A DNA stretch of 64,000 nucleotides from Tenacibaculum gallaicum (GTDB lineage: Bacteria; Bacteroidota; Bacteroidia; Flavobacteriales; Flavobacteriaceae): NCBI RefSeq assembly GCF_003387615.1, contig NZ_QUNS01000002.1, positions 463,698 through 527,697 of the forward strand. Direction: 5' to 3'. This document shows positions 35,772 to 44,395 of the stretch, in pieces. Each line of letters starts with the position of its first letter. The stretch's first letter is position 1. The notes under the pieces are model-generated. The model was not told the origin of the DNA. It made no database searches and saw only the letters and a list, made by a program, of their open reading frames with translations. Both the position numbers and the translations under genes were made by a program.

Positions 35772-37151
35772 ATGAAAGAAGTATATAATAAATCGAGCTA
35801 TAAAAACTCTATTCTAGGAGAGTTTCATGAAGAGTTTATAGAAAACAAAAAAGTGTCTTCTTCAAGACTTAACATAAATAAGATAAATAAAGAAGAAATT
35901 CCAGATTTGTTTAAAAATTATGATTATGAGGTGTGTTCATGGCCAATTATAATAGATAGTTGTAAATCAAATCAATTAGAGGAATTAACTTTTAAAATTC
36001 CAAAATTAATATCTAGAATTCCTGAATTATATTTTAAAAACGATATTAAAAGTATAGCAGATTATTATTACGAAGGAAACCAAATTATGACCCAATTAGG
36101 GTTAATTTCTCTTCAAATGAATCAAAACTCAAGTATAAGGCTTGATTTGAGTTTACCTGAAACTGATTTTAAAGTGTTAGAAGTAAATGCAGGCTCTTTA
36201 TTGGGAGGTTTTGAATTGAGTAGTTTTGAGGATACATTAAGAAATTTACATCCTTCATTTTTAAAGTTTTCAAGAGAAAAATTTAAGTCTTATAATGTGC
36301 AGCAAAAATATTTTCAGTTCTTAATTAATGAAGTCCTTAATTATACTGGTGAAAAGAATGAAGTAAATATTTTTATAGGGCTAACAGATAAAGAAGAATC
36401 GGTAAGACAAAATGCAATGAAATTTATTAATGGTTTGGTGAAAAAAGAGTTTACTAAACTTAAAATAAATGGAAAAACATATACAGGAGATATTTCAGAA
36501 TTAAAAAATGAAAATGGAGTTGTAACTTATAGAGGAATTACAATTCACGGAATAACATTATTAGGAAAGAATATTCCATTAGATAAAACCATATATAGAA
36601 GTTTTATACAAAAAAAAGTGTACCTAACAACACATTTTGGATATGCTATTTTAGGAGATAAAAGAAGTTTAGTATTACTTAGGAAACTAGCGTTACAAAA
36701 TAAATTTAGTAAAGAAGAAAACGAATTAATTTTAAGAAGTATTCCATTTACTGAGAATTTAGGTGAAAAAAGAACTGTTTTTAAAAATGATGAGTACAAC
36801 ATATTAGAGTTGGTTAAAAAATACAAAAACAGTTTTGTAATAAAAGACGCTGTTGGCGCTCAGGGTGATAATGTTTTCATTGGTAAGTTTGAGACAGATA
36901 AAAGTTGGAATGAGATAATTAATCTAGGACTCAAGAAAAATTATATTATTCAAGAGTATTGTGCTTCAAAAAATTATTTAGCTCCAAATAAAAATAACTT
37001 ATGGGTAGATCATAAATTAATTTGGGGGGCGTTTGGTTTTGGTGAAGAATATGGTGGTGTTTGGGGGAGACTTTCTGAAACAATAAATGATGTTGGTGTA
37101 ATTAATTCTGCTAAAGGAGCAGTAGAGGCGATTATTTTTGAATATAACTAG
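35772..37151 (+). CDS. ATP-grasp-like protein, paralogue 2 of 3
   Basis: A 459-residue paralogue of its neighbours, 30 bases after the first. Shared landmarks are CSWPIIID, ELYFKNDIKSIADYYYEGN, IRLDLS, VLEVNAGSLLGGFE, LGDKR, FVIKDAVGAQGDNVFIGK, YIIQEYCAS, GAFGFGEEYGGVWGR and the C-terminal NSAKGAVEAI. The Lys/Gly-rich strand followed by a QE(Y/F)C strand and terminal R...N residues fit an ATP-grasp nucleotide site, probably of the glutathionylspermidine-synthase/circularly permuted group. I do not recognise a specific characterised enzyme. Tandem retention of three divergent copies suggests three related ligation or modification steps rather than redundancy. Confidence 0.75.
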   Translation: MKEVYNKSSYKNSILGEFHEEFIENKKVSSSRLNINKINKEEIPDLFKNYDYEVCSWPIIIDSCKSNQLEELTFKIPKLISRIPELYFKNDIKSIADYYYEGNQIMTQLGLISLQMNQNSSIRLDLSLPETDFKVLEVNAGSLLGGFELSSFEDTLRNLHPSFLKFSREKFKSYNVQQKYFQFLINEVLNYTGEKNEVNIFIGLTDKEESVRQNAMKFINGLVKKEFTKLKINGKTYTGDISELKNENGVVTYRGITIHGITLLGKNIPLDKTIYRSFIQKKVYLTTHFGYAILGDKRSLVLLRKLALQNKFSKEENELILRSIPFTENLGEKRTVFKNDEYNILELVKKYKNSFVIKDAVGAQGDNVFIGKFETDKSWNEIINLGLKKNYIIQEYCASKNYLAPNKNNLWVDHKLIWGAFGFGEEYGGVWGRLSETINDVGVINSAKGAVEAIIFEYN

Positions 37152-37184
37152 AGGTAAAATTTCTAAAAAATAAACGAAATAGAA

Positions 37185-38558
37185 ATGACTATAAATAAAT
37201 CAATCTCAATCTTATCAAATAAACACAAATCTTTTATAGAAAGCAAAAGAAAGCTAACTGCTTCTAGGATAAATACAGACTTAAAAGAAATAGATCCTGT
37301 TTTTCGAGAATATGAATATCCTGTTTGTTCTTGGCCTGTTTTAATAGAGCTAGATGTCGTTCAGAGTTTAGAAGAAATGTGTTTAAAAATACCTAGACTG
37401 TTATCACAAGTACCTGAATTATATTTTAAAAATGATATATCAAAAATAGCACAGTTTTATTATGATGATAATTATATGCTGGCTGAATTTGGTATGATGT
37501 GTTATCAAAAAAAGCTTGCAACAAGCTCAAGACTTGATTTGACGAGAACAAGTGAGGGGTTTAAGATATTAGAAGTAAACATGGGACCTTCATTAGGGGG
37601 GTTTCAAGTTCAGAGTTTTGAGAAAGTGATAAGAAGTCTTCATAATAATTTACTTCAAGATAGTTCTAATAAATATAATTGTAGAAATATTCAAACATCT
37701 TATTTTAAGTTTTTAGTAGGAGAAATAATAAAGCAAGTATCTGGAATTGATAAAAGGAAAGAGGTGAATATTTTCGTAGGAATGGATTCGGTAGGTGAAG
37801 GTTTGATTATTGATACAATGAATTTTTTTAATAATTTATGGGAAGGTGAACTAAACTCTATTGGTTTAAAAGGTAAAGCAATAACAGGAGATTTAACTGA
37901 TCTTGAGTATATAAAAGGAAATATTTTTTATGAAAATAATAGAATTCATGCTATAACTTTATTAAACAGTGATTTACACTTAAAACCAGAAGTGTTTAGA
38001 GCTTATGTTCTAAATAACCTATACATAACTTCTCCAATTGATATTCAAATGATAGAAGATAAAAGAAACTTAGCTATTTTAAGAAACTTGGCAGAAGAAG
38101 AAAAGTTTACAGATGATGAAAATAAACTTATTTTAGATTCAATACCTTATACGGAAATAGTAGAAGATAAAAATGTTTTTTATAAAGGTAAAGAGGAAAA
38201 TCTTCTCCAGTTATTAAAGAACAAAAAAAATAATTTTGTAGTAAAAGATGCTACGGGTTCACAAGGAAAAAATGTTTTTGTAGGAAAGTTTATGACAGTA
38301 AAAAAATGGGATGAAGCCATAAATTATGCAGTTAAAAATACTAAGTATATTGTTCAAGAGTTTTGTGATTCAATGGATTTTCTAGCTCCAAACTTCCAGA
38401 ATGAATGGAGTAGACATAAGCTTATTTGGGGAGCTTTCGGTTTTGGAGATATTTATGGAGGAGTGTGGGTTAGAATGTCTGAAGTAAAAACTGATGTAGG
38501 GGTAATTAATTCAGCTAAAGGAGCTGTTGAAGCTATAGTTTTAGAAACAAGTTCTTAA
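37185..38558 (+). CDS. ATP-grasp-like protein, paralogue 3 of 3, last gene of the cluster
   Basis: A 457-residue paralogue, 33 bases after the second. It has CSWPVLIE, PELYFKNDISKIAQFYYDDN, SSRLDLTRT, ILEVNMGPSLGGFQ, EDKRNLAILRNLAEEEKF, FVVKDATGSQGKNVFVGK, YIVQEFCDS, GAFGFGDIYGGVWVR and NSAKGAVEAIV. It seems closest to paralogue 2 at the C-terminus. The shared pattern points to an ATP-dependent ligase fold, substrate unknown. A hairpin about 115 bases downstream (38674-38701) probably ends the long + strand transcript. Confidence 0.75.
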   Translation: MTINKSISILSNKHKSFIESKRKLTASRINTDLKEIDPVFREYEYPVCSWPVLIELDVVQSLEEMCLKIPRLLSQVPELYFKNDISKIAQFYYDDNYMLAEFGMMCYQKKLATSSRLDLTRTSEGFKILEVNMGPSLGGFQVQSFEKVIRSLHNNLLQDSSNKYNCRNIQTSYFKFLVGEIIKQVSGIDKRKEVNIFVGMDSVGEGLIIDTMNFFNNLWEGELNSIGLKGKAITGDLTDLEYIKGNIFYENNRIHAITLLNSDLHLKPEVFRAYVLNNLYITSPIDIQMIEDKRNLAILRNLAEEEKFTDDENKLILDSIPYTEIVEDKNVFYKGKEENLLQLLKNKKNNFVVKDATGSQGKNVFVGKFMTVKKWDEAINYAVKNTKYIVQEFCDSMDFLAPNFQNEWSRHKLIWGAFGFGDIYGGVWVRMSEVKTDVGVINSAKGAVEAIVLETSS

Positions 38559-38673
38559 TTTTATTCAATTAATTATACTTAAGAAGTATTTGAAAAGAGA
38601 TATCATGAAGAAATTAGAAAATAAAACTCTTTATATGTTTAAGAAAAAATAATGTAATTAGTTATGATGACAA

Positions 38674-38701
38674 AAAGCTTCACTTTAATTAGTGAGGCTT
38701 T
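38674..38701 (+). terminator. Probable terminator of the biosynthetic operon
   Basis: An 11-bp stem with one G-T pair: AAAGCTTCACT (38674-38684) with AGTGAGGCTTT (38691-38701), loop TTAATT. The + strand U-tract is short; on the opposite strand the stem is also followed by T residues, so it may work in both directions. Its sequence resembles the sucC terminator near 51.65 kb. Confidence 0.6.
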
Positions 38702-38783
38702 CAAACAGATGAAATGAAATGGTTAACGAATATTTAGAGCATCATAGGAAGCCAAATTCAGACAATTCTAATTTTTTTTAGAA

Positions 38784-38808
38784 TAAAAAAAGGGGACTTT
38801 TAGTCCCC
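38784..38808 (-). terminator. Rho-independent terminator of the beta-propeller gene
   Basis: A perfect 7-bp stem, GGGGACT (38792-38798) and AGTCCCC (38802-38808), with a 3-base loop. The run of A before it on the + strand is a T-run after the stem on the - strand. This is the expected place for the end of the transcript of the gene at 38861-39964. Confidence 0.8.
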
Positions 38809-38820
38809 AGTATAATAAAC

Positions 38821-38841
38821 CTCTGTACTTTTAGTGCAGAG
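38821..38841 (-). terminator. Second hairpin downstream of the beta-propeller gene
   Basis: CTCTGTAC (38821-38828) pairs with GTGCAGAG (38834-38841) with one wobble and a 5-base loop. It lacks its own U-tract and lies just before the stronger terminator at 38792-38808 on the - strand, so it may assist termination or protect the 3' end. Confidence 0.4.
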
Positions 38842-38860
38842 TGATTTAGTCTGAAGAATT

Positions 38861-39964
38861 TTAATTCTCCAATTTATATTTTCCAATATGACCAGATACA
38901 TCTCCACCGAGATAAAGATATCCATCATGTTCTTCAACAGAACTAGCTTCCGAAACGAATTTACCAGTGGTGTCATAATACGTTTTTAATATTTCTCCAT
39001 TAGCACTCAAATGCATAATCATTCCATAACGAGCTACTTTGGGTTGTAAAAAAAGCGGAAGACCATAAACTAATTTTTTTACAAGTGGTTTAGAGTGTAT
39101 TCCATCTAAAGAAGGATCTCTTTTAGTAGAAAAACCAAGCCAAAAGCTTCCATCTGCTCTTCTAGAGACTCCATTTGGGAAACCAGGTAGATTATCTAGA
39201 AAAATATCCGTTGTTCCTTTATTACTGCCTTTTAACCAGTATCTAAGAATTCTATATTTAGCTAAATCTACCATTAAAACAAAGTCTTCATTTTGAGAAA
39301 CCGCAACACCGTTTCCAAAATAGGTGCCTTCTATAAGTGTTTTTACTTGTTTGGTTTTCGGGTTGTAGCTATAAAGACCTCCATCTGGTTTCGCTTCCAT
39401 TAATAGTTTCCAAATATGTGTTCTGCTAAAAGTGATTTTAGAAGAAGTATTGGTAAAATAAATAGTTCCATTAGAAGCAATGTCAACATCATTCGGGATT
39501 AAAAACTTGTTTCCCTTTTCATCTTCACTAGCTAAGGTTGTGATTTTTCCGCTTTTATCAACACTGATTAAACCTCTTTCTAAATCGCAAGCAATTAGAT
39601 TTTGATTGCTATCAAAATGTAATCCCGCTACCCAAGATTCTGTATTACAAAACACAGAGACTTTTCCAGAAGTATCAATTTTTAAAATTCTACCATCTGA
39701 AAAATCTGTTTCAGAAATGTGCACCCCACAATATAAATTTCCTTGATTATCCACGGCAATATCTTCTGGACCGTACCAACCATCTAAATTGATGTGCTGG
39801 GTTGAACTTAGCAGGTCATTTTCAAGAAGTACGCCTTCCAGTTTTGGTGGTGTAGGAGGAGACCAAGCTTCTGGATTTATTGAACATGATTTAAACGAAA
39901 CACTAGCTATAAAAATGAGCAAGATTAAGAGTATAGTATATTTTACTATCGATACTGTTTTCAT
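38861..39964 (-). CDS. Strictosidine synthase-like / SMP-30-type six-bladed beta-propeller protein
   Basis: A 367-residue protein with an N-terminal membrane anchor or signal segment (about 8-24, YTILLILLIFIASVSF), which also holds a lipobox-like SFKSC. The rest is a propeller of the strictosidine synthase/SMP-30/LRE family: GPEDIAVDNQGNLYCG, LIACDLERGL, IPNDVDIASNGTIYFTN, GNGVAVSQNEDFVL and LPGFPNGVSRRADGSFWLG are the repeated blade signatures. Bacterial members are mostly uncharacterised and some are lactonases or esterases; strictosidine synthase activity is not implied. It is convergent with the cluster and single-gene. Confidence 0.85.
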   Translation of the reverse strand: MKTVSIVKYTILLILLIFIASVSFKSCSINPEAWSPPTPPKLEGVLLENDLLSSTQHINLDGWYGPEDIAVDNQGNLYCGVHISETDFSDGRILKIDTSGKVSVFCNTESWVAGLHFDSNQNLIACDLERGLISVDKSGKITTLASEDEKGNKFLIPNDVDIASNGTIYFTNTSSKITFSRTHIWKLLMEAKPDGGLYSYNPKTKQVKTLIEGTYFGNGVAVSQNEDFVLMVDLAKYRILRYWLKGSNKGTTDIFLDNLPGFPNGVSRRADGSFWLGFSTKRDPSLDGIHSKPLVKKLVYGLPLFLQPKVARYGMIMHLSANGEILKTYYDTTGKFVSEASSVEEHDGYLYLGGDVSGHIGKYKLEN

Positions 39965-40030
39965 TGTATTTATTTTATGATTTATAAAGACAAAGAAAAT
40001 GATGATAAACTATTTTTATCTTGACAAATG

Positions 40031-40606
40031 TTAGGAAATGACAACCTCTTTTCGAATTCTACTAAGCGACTCAGGAGCTATACCAAGAAAACTAGCTATT
40101 TGGTATTGAGGAGCTTTTAAAACAATTTTTTTATCGTAATCTTTTATAAAATCTAAGTACTTTTTCTTGGCCGACTTTGTTTGCATTGTTAATGTTCTTT
40201 GTTGAGCGCAAAGGTGATTTCGCTCAGCTAAAACCCTACCAAATTTCTCAAAATTAGGAGATTCTTTATATAATTGAGTTAAACTTTCAAAAGAAATTTT
40301 ATAAACTACACTATCTTCAATGACTTCTAAAAATTCAGAAGAAGGAGTTTGGTATATAAAGCTATCAAAAACTGTTATAAAATGCTTGTCACAAGCAAAA
40401 TAGGTAGTGAATTCTTTATCTTCTATGTTTTTAAATGTTCTAAAGAGCCCAGATTCGACAAAGAATAAATCTTTTACTGTTTTTCCTTCTTCTATTAATA
40501 ATATTTTAGCTTTATATTCTTTTCTTACTAATTGACTGTAAAACGTTTGAAACTCGTCATCTGTAAGTCCGATTAAATCATGTAACAATCTTTTTAGTTC
40601 GTTCAT
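40031..40606 (-). CDS. Crp/Fnr-family transcriptional regulator
   Basis: A 191-residue regulator. I chose the start at 40606 (MNELKRLLHDL), which gives the usual length for Bacteroidota Crp/Fnr proteins; an upstream in-frame ATG at 40711 would add 35 atypical residues. The N-terminal cyclic-nucleotide-binding-type barrel (IEEGKTVKDLFFVESGLFR) is followed by a linker helix and a C-terminal winged-helix DNA-binding region (YQIASFLGIAPESLSRIRKE). Ligand and targets are not deducible. It lies 66 bases from the propeller gene on the same strand. Confidence 0.85.
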   Translation of the reverse strand: MNELKRLLHDLIGLTDDEFQTFYSQLVRKEYKAKILLIEEGKTVKDLFFVESGLFRTFKNIEDKEFTTYFACDKHFITVFDSFIYQTPSSEFLEVIEDSVVYKISFESLTQLYKESPNFEKFGRVLAERNHLCAQQRTLTMQTKSAKKKYLDFIKDYDKKIVLKAPQYQIASFLGIAPESLSRIRKEVVIS

Positions 40607-40724
40607 TATGTAAATAGTGATTAGTGTAGTTTTCTTGTAGTTAAAAGTTTTGTTATCGATTTTAGCTATCAAGTAAGTTGAGTAGGCTAGAATAAACAAA
40701 TTTATAACCATTATTATCTAGTGG

Positions 40725-41639
40725 TTATTTTAATTCACTTTTTTCAATTTCTTTAATAGATTTTCCTTCACTATTTTTCCAAACATTCCGACCATTGACT
40801 GAATAACCTAGAATAACAGCAGCAGCAGCAGAAACACTATTGAATAAATAGTTTCTTGTAAAGATTAATTCTCCGTCAGAATTTAACTTTATTATTCCTT
40901 CAGAGAGTAAATTATCTCTTAAAGTCCCATATCCATAATTTTTTGTCGGATTCTTTGACGTTTGTGAACCTTCCAGAACAACTAAACCTTCATTCGTTTG
41001 GACAGCAGAAGCTTGGATTCCACTTACATTTAGATTAAGTTCTAACTCTCCCATTGTATCTATGATTACATTGCTTTCTGTTCCCGCAGTAATAGAGGTA
41101 TCAATTTCAGGGATATTTTTTATAGCTATGGGGTTCTCTAAAAATTTATGCCCTAATGTTCCAGTCAAAATTTTTATGTTTGATAAAAACTCTTCCATTG
41201 CATCTCTATCTGGCAAAGGTAAAGAGCTTAAGGTTGGATTATTTCCATTTTTTAGTCCATATCTTTTTGTCCCATTAGCGATTTCGACTATTCTACTTTC
41301 TAAATATTTAATATGTGATTTAGTTAAATTATCATCTTTACTGGTATAAACAATAACTTCATTCCAAAAATCTTTCTTTGAGTCGTGATTTTTCAACCTG
41401 TCCCAAACATTTTCCGCTTCTCCTATATAAACAATTTGTTTTCCAGTTTTTTCTTCAAACCCTATCAAGAAATATACACCTTGAGTATTTATTTCATCAA
41501 AAAAATATTTATTAAGCTCTGATATTTTTGTTCGGGGACAAGAAAGAGCTTGAATTGTTTGATTAACAACTTCAGCAAACTTGATCCCTGTAACACTTCC
41601 TTCTTTTAAATATATTCTTATACTTTTTCCTAATGTCAT
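40725..41639 (-). CDS. GIY-YIG nuclease-domain protein with DUF4357 C-terminus
   Basis: A 304-residue protein. The GIY-YIG core is at about 50-110: GVYFLIGF, IVYIGEAENVWDRLKNHD and the later Glu in KYLESRIVEIAN. The C-terminal 70 residues (LIFTRNYLFNSVSAAAAVILGYSVNGRNVW) match the DUF4357 module that often follows such domains. These proteins are linked to restriction or DNA repair by domain content only. No restriction-modification partner is adjacent. Confidence 0.82.
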   Translation of the reverse strand: MTLGKSIRIYLKEGSVTGIKFAEVVNQTIQALSCPRTKISELNKYFFDEINTQGVYFLIGFEEKTGKQIVYIGEAENVWDRLKNHDSKKDFWNEVIVYTSKDDNLTKSHIKYLESRIVEIANGTKRYGLKNGNNPTLSSLPLPDRDAMEEFLSNIKILTGTLGHKFLENPIAIKNIPEIDTSITAGTESNVIIDTMGELELNLNVSGIQASAVQTNEGLVVLEGSQTSKNPTKNYGYGTLRDNLLSEGIIKLNSDGELIFTRNYLFNSVSAAAAVILGYSVNGRNVWKNSEGKSIKEIEKSELK

Positions 41640-41786
41640 TTGTCGGTTTTAATTTCTGGCAATGCAATTTAAGGATATAAGTTCGTTTTAATGACTTATA
41701 TCAACCGAAAGCGAAGTTATCGAAAACAAGGATAAGAATCAAACTAATTTTTAAGGGTTTAAAGTAAAAAAAGATCAATTAAAACG

Positions 41787-41794
41787 TATCTTTG
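41787..41794 (+). promoter_or_regulatory. Bacteroidota-type -7 box upstream of rimO
   Basis: TATCTTTG fits the TAnnTTTG consensus of the primary sigma factor in this phylum and lies 17 bases before the rimO start. A clear TTTG -33 element at the right spacing was not found, so this is moderate evidence. Confidence 0.5.
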
Positions 41795-41811
41795 TACCCC
41801 AAAATTTTGAT

Positions 41812-43164
41812 ATGCGTACCAAAACAATAAAACAAAACAAAATCAATGTAGTTACCTTAGGTTGTTCTAAAAACGTTTACGATAGTGAAGTGTTAATGGG
41901 ACAATTAAAAGCCAATGGTAAAGACGTGGTTCATGAAGATGAAAATGACGATGGTAATATTGTAGTAATTAATACGTGTGGCTTTATAGGTAAAGCTAAA
42001 GAAGAAAGTGTGGATACTATTTTACATTATGCGCAACGTAAAGAAGCAGGTGAAGTAGATAAAGTATTTGTTACTGGTTGTTTAAGTGAGCGTTATAAAC
42101 CAGATTTAGAAGCTGAAATTACCAATGTAGATCAGTATTTTGGTACTCACGATTTACCTAACTTGCTTAAAGTTTTAGAAGCAGATTATAAGCATGAGTT
42201 AATAGGTGAGCGTTTAACAACGACACCACAACACTATGCTTATTTAAAGATTGCCGAAGGTTGTGATCGTCCGTGTTCGTTTTGCGCTATTCCGTTAATG
42301 CGTGGTAAGCATGTTTCTACTCCAATTGAAGATTTGGTTACAGAAGCTACGAAGTTGGCTGAAAAAGGGATTAAAGAAATCATGCTAATCGCACAAGATT
42401 TAACCTATTACGGATTAGATATCTATAAAAAAAGAGCTTTAGCCGATTTGCTACAAGCATTGACAAAGGTTGATGGAATTGAATGGATTAGAATGCACTA
42501 TGCATTTCCAACTGGGTTTCCTTTAGATGTGTTAGAGGTAATGAAAAAAGAACCGAAAGTTTGTAATTATTTAGACATCCCGTTACAGCATATCAACACA
42601 GAGATTTTAAAATCGATGAAGCGTGGTACAACGCATGAAAAAACTACTGCGTTGATTCATAAATTCCGTGAGGCAGTACCAAATATGGCAATTCGTACAA
42701 CACTAATTGTTGGGTACCCTGGAGAAACTGAAGAGCAATTTCAAGAGTTAAAAGATTGGGTAGAAGAAATGCGTTTTGAACGTTTAGGAGCTTTTGAATA
42801 TTCACACGAAGAAAATACAGGAGCTTTTGTTTTAGAAGATGATGTGCCTGCTGATGTTAAGTTCAGACGTGTAAACGAAATTATGGAAGTACAATCGCAA
42901 ATTTCTTGGGAATTGAATCAAGAAAAAATAGGGAAGACCTTTAAATGTTTATTCGATAGGAAAGACGGAGAATATTACTACGGACGTACTGAGTTTGATT
43001 CACCAGATGTAGATAATGATGTAATTGTTGATGCACGTGAACATTATATTAAACTAGGAGAGTTTATTGATATTGAAATTTTTGAAGCAGGAGATTTTGA
43101 TTTACACGGAAAACCTGTGGTAAAACAAGAAAGACCAGTTCCCTTAAATCAGAAAAGAAAGTAA
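41812..43164 (+). CDS. rimO: Ribosomal protein uS12 methylthiotransferase RimO
   Basis: A 450-residue radical SAM enzyme that adds a methylthio group to the conserved Asp of ribosomal protein uS12. The N-terminal UPF0004 domain starts with VVTLGCSKNVYDSE (Cys18) and INTCGFI, binding the auxiliary cluster. The radical SAM motif is Cys151-x3-Cys155-x2-Cys158 (GCDRPCSFCAIP), followed by RGKHVSTPIEDL. A TRAM-like domain occupies the C-terminal 70 residues. The wording VTLGCSKN and length separate it from MiaB. A strong terminator follows at 43224-43247. Confidence 0.96.
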   Translation: MRTKTIKQNKINVVTLGCSKNVYDSEVLMGQLKANGKDVVHEDENDDGNIVVINTCGFIGKAKEESVDTILHYAQRKEAGEVDKVFVTGCLSERYKPDLEAEITNVDQYFGTHDLPNLLKVLEADYKHELIGERLTTTPQHYAYLKIAEGCDRPCSFCAIPLMRGKHVSTPIEDLVTEATKLAEKGIKEIMLIAQDLTYYGLDIYKKRALADLLQALTKVDGIEWIRMHYAFPTGFPLDVLEVMKKEPKVCNYLDIPLQHINTEILKSMKRGTTHEKTTALIHKFREAVPNMAIRTTLIVGYPGETEEQFQELKDWVEEMRFERLGAFEYSHEENTGAFVLEDDVPADVKFRRVNEIMEVQSQISWELNQEKIGKTFKCLFDRKDGEYYYGRTEFDSPDVDNDVIVDAREHYIKLGEFIDIEIFEAGDFDLHGKPVVKQERPVPLNQKRK

Positions 43165-43173
43165 TTTTCACAA

Positions 43174-43200
43174 ACGTCATTCCGAATGAAGAGAGGAATC
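43174..43200 (+). repeat. Possible dispersed flavobacterial repeat unit
   Basis: The stretch CGTCATTCCGAATGAAGAG followed by AGGAATC contains the inverted arms ATTCC and GGAAT. Similar CGTCATTCCG...GGAATC sequences recur between genes in related genomes as far as I remember. Only one copy was seen in this window, so its repeat status is unverified. Confidence 0.3.
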
Positions 43201-43223
43201 TTACTAAAAACGAAATAAAAATG

Positions 43224-43247
43224 AATCCTGCTATTGCAGGATTTTTT
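43224..43247 (+). terminator. Rho-independent terminator after rimO
   Basis: A perfect 8-bp stem, AATCCTGC (43224-43231) and GCAGGATT (43236-43243), with loop TATT and a run of T. Its presence rules out the upstream in-frame ATG at 43221 as the start of the following gene. Confidence 0.88.
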
Positions 43248-43262
43248 ATGCATATTTGTCAC

Positions 43263-44012
43263 ATGAAAAAAGCCTATTTTAATTGGAGTTCAGGGAAAGA
43301 CTCTTCATTAGCATTATACAAAATATTGCAACAAAAAGAGTACGATGTACAAAAGTTGATTACGAATGTAAATCAAGATTACCAACGTGTTTCAATGCAT
43401 GGGTTGCATGAAGATTTACTAGATGCACAAGCTGAAAGTATTGGTATTCCATTAGAAAAAAATTACTTTCCTGCTGAGGTTACGATGGATTTGTATAATG
43501 AGAGAATGAAAGAGAAAACTGCTGAGTTAAAAGAAGCAGGACTTGTAAATGGTATTTTTGGAGATATTTTTTTAGAAGATTTAAGAGCGTATCGTGATTC
43601 AAAATTACAAGAAGTGGGAATTACAGGAGTGTATCCACTTTGGAAGCAAGATACTAAGGAATTATTACGTGAATTTCTGAATTTAGGGTTTAAAACGATT
43701 ACCGTTTGTGTCAATGCAAAATTGTTGGGAGAAGAGTTTGTAGGGAGAGTTATTGATGAAGATTTTATCAATGAGCTTCCTGAGGGAGTAGATGTTTGCG
43801 GAGAAAATGGCGAGTTTCATACCTTTTGTTATGATGGACCTATTTTTAAGAAACCAGTAGCCTTTGAAATAGGAGAGAAGGTGTTGAAATCGTATACTTT
43901 GCATAAAAACGATGATGACAACTGTTATCAGGATTCAAAGAAATCAGAAAAAAAAGCTACTAAAAATTATGATAGAAGCTTTTGGTACTGTGATTTACAG
44001 TTAAAAAAGTAA
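43263..44012 (+). CDS. Diphthine-ammonia ligase-family (Dph6-like) ATP pyrophosphatase
   Basis: A 249-residue protein starting at ATG 43263 (MKKAYFNWSSGKDSS). The P-loop-like SSGKDSSLALYKIL binds ATP, and the C-terminal part has GVYPLWKQDTKELLREF and NGEFHTFCYDGPIF, both family signatures. In eukaryotes and archaea this family amidates diphthine on EF-2. Bacteria lack diphthamide, so the bacterial substrate is unknown. It overlaps the convergent DUF6122 gene by 12 bases at its 3' end. Confidence 0.88.
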   Translation: MKKAYFNWSSGKDSSLALYKILQQKEYDVQKLITNVNQDYQRVSMHGLHEDLLDAQAESIGIPLEKNYFPAEVTMDLYNERMKEKTAELKEAGLVNGIFGDIFLEDLRAYRDSKLQEVGITGVYPLWKQDTKELLREFLNLGFKTITVCVNAKLLGEEFVGRVIDEDFINELPEGVDVCGENGEFHTFCYDGPIFKKPVAFEIGEKVLKSYTLHKNDDDNCYQDSKKSEKKATKNYDRSFWYCDLQLKK

Positions 44013-44384
44013 ATTAGATACTGTTTCTAGCAATTTTTTTGAAGGAGTATTTTCTAAGCAAGAATTACAAGCGTTGTATATAAATAAACAATCGATAAAA
44101 TCGGTTAGCATGTGCAGCAATAATCCTAAACCAATAATGTTATAAGGTCTTTTCAAAAAAAGTAAAAGAATATATAATCCCGAAGCATAGTAGGAGTGAA
44201 ATATGTGAAACCCGAAACTACATCGGTTAGAATCAAATATTGGGTTAGCAAATAAATGATCTAGATCTACTAACATAGTAGCAAGCAAAATTAGAGCAAT
44301 TCTTTTCCAGTTATCTCTAAAAAATAAATAGGCTATTATTATAGGAAAACCAAAATGTAAAAAGTAGTGAATAAATGTTTGCAT
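44001..44384 (-). CDS. DUF6122-family small membrane protein
   Basis: A 127-residue protein with about four hydrophobic helices (FIHYFLHFGFPIIIAYLFF, IALILLATMLVDLDHLFA, IFHSYYASGLYILLLFL, NIIGLGLLLHMLTDFIDCL). Conserved polar residues within helices, DLDHLFANPIFD, FHIFHSYY and HMLTDFID, recall membrane metal-dependent hydrolases (YdjM-like), but function is unknown. It follows the PAS gene on the same strand by 11 bases. Confidence 0.72.
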   Translation of the reverse strand: MQTFIHYFLHFGFPIIIAYLFFRDNWKRIALILLATMLVDLDHLFANPIFDSNRCSFGFHIFHSYYASGLYILLLFLKRPYNIIGLGLLLHMLTDFIDCLFIYNACNSCLENTPSKKLLETVSNLLF

Positions 44385-44395
44385 TTACCTAAAGC

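Larger units (their letters stand above)
38559..38860. other. Gene-free boundary between cluster and chromosomal genes
   Basis: 302 bases with no convincing gene. Three very short frames follow each other: 38605-38652 (15 codons, MKKLENKTLYMFKKK), one starting near 38664 (MMTKSFTLISEAF...) and one starting near 38720 (MVNEYLEHHRKP...). None is long enough to support. They could be remnants of a decayed gene or chance. Three inverted repeats, at 38674-38701, 38792-38808 and 38821-38841, look like converging terminators. Confidence 0.6.

Noticed and set aside
38605..38652. 15-codon frame (MKKLENKTLYMFKKK) as a graspetide-like precursor for the ATP-grasp genes
   Set aside because: Too short, lacks an acceptor-rich core and has no repeated motif; kept only as a note on the boundary region.
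40031..40711. Longer start at 40711 for the Crp/Fnr gene
   Set aside because: The extra 35 residues are not typical of the family; the ATG at 40606 gives the usual length.
43221..44012. Longer start at 43221 for the Dph6-like gene
   Set aside because: The first codons would lie inside a strong terminator hairpin; ATG 43263 begins at the conserved ATP-binding segment.
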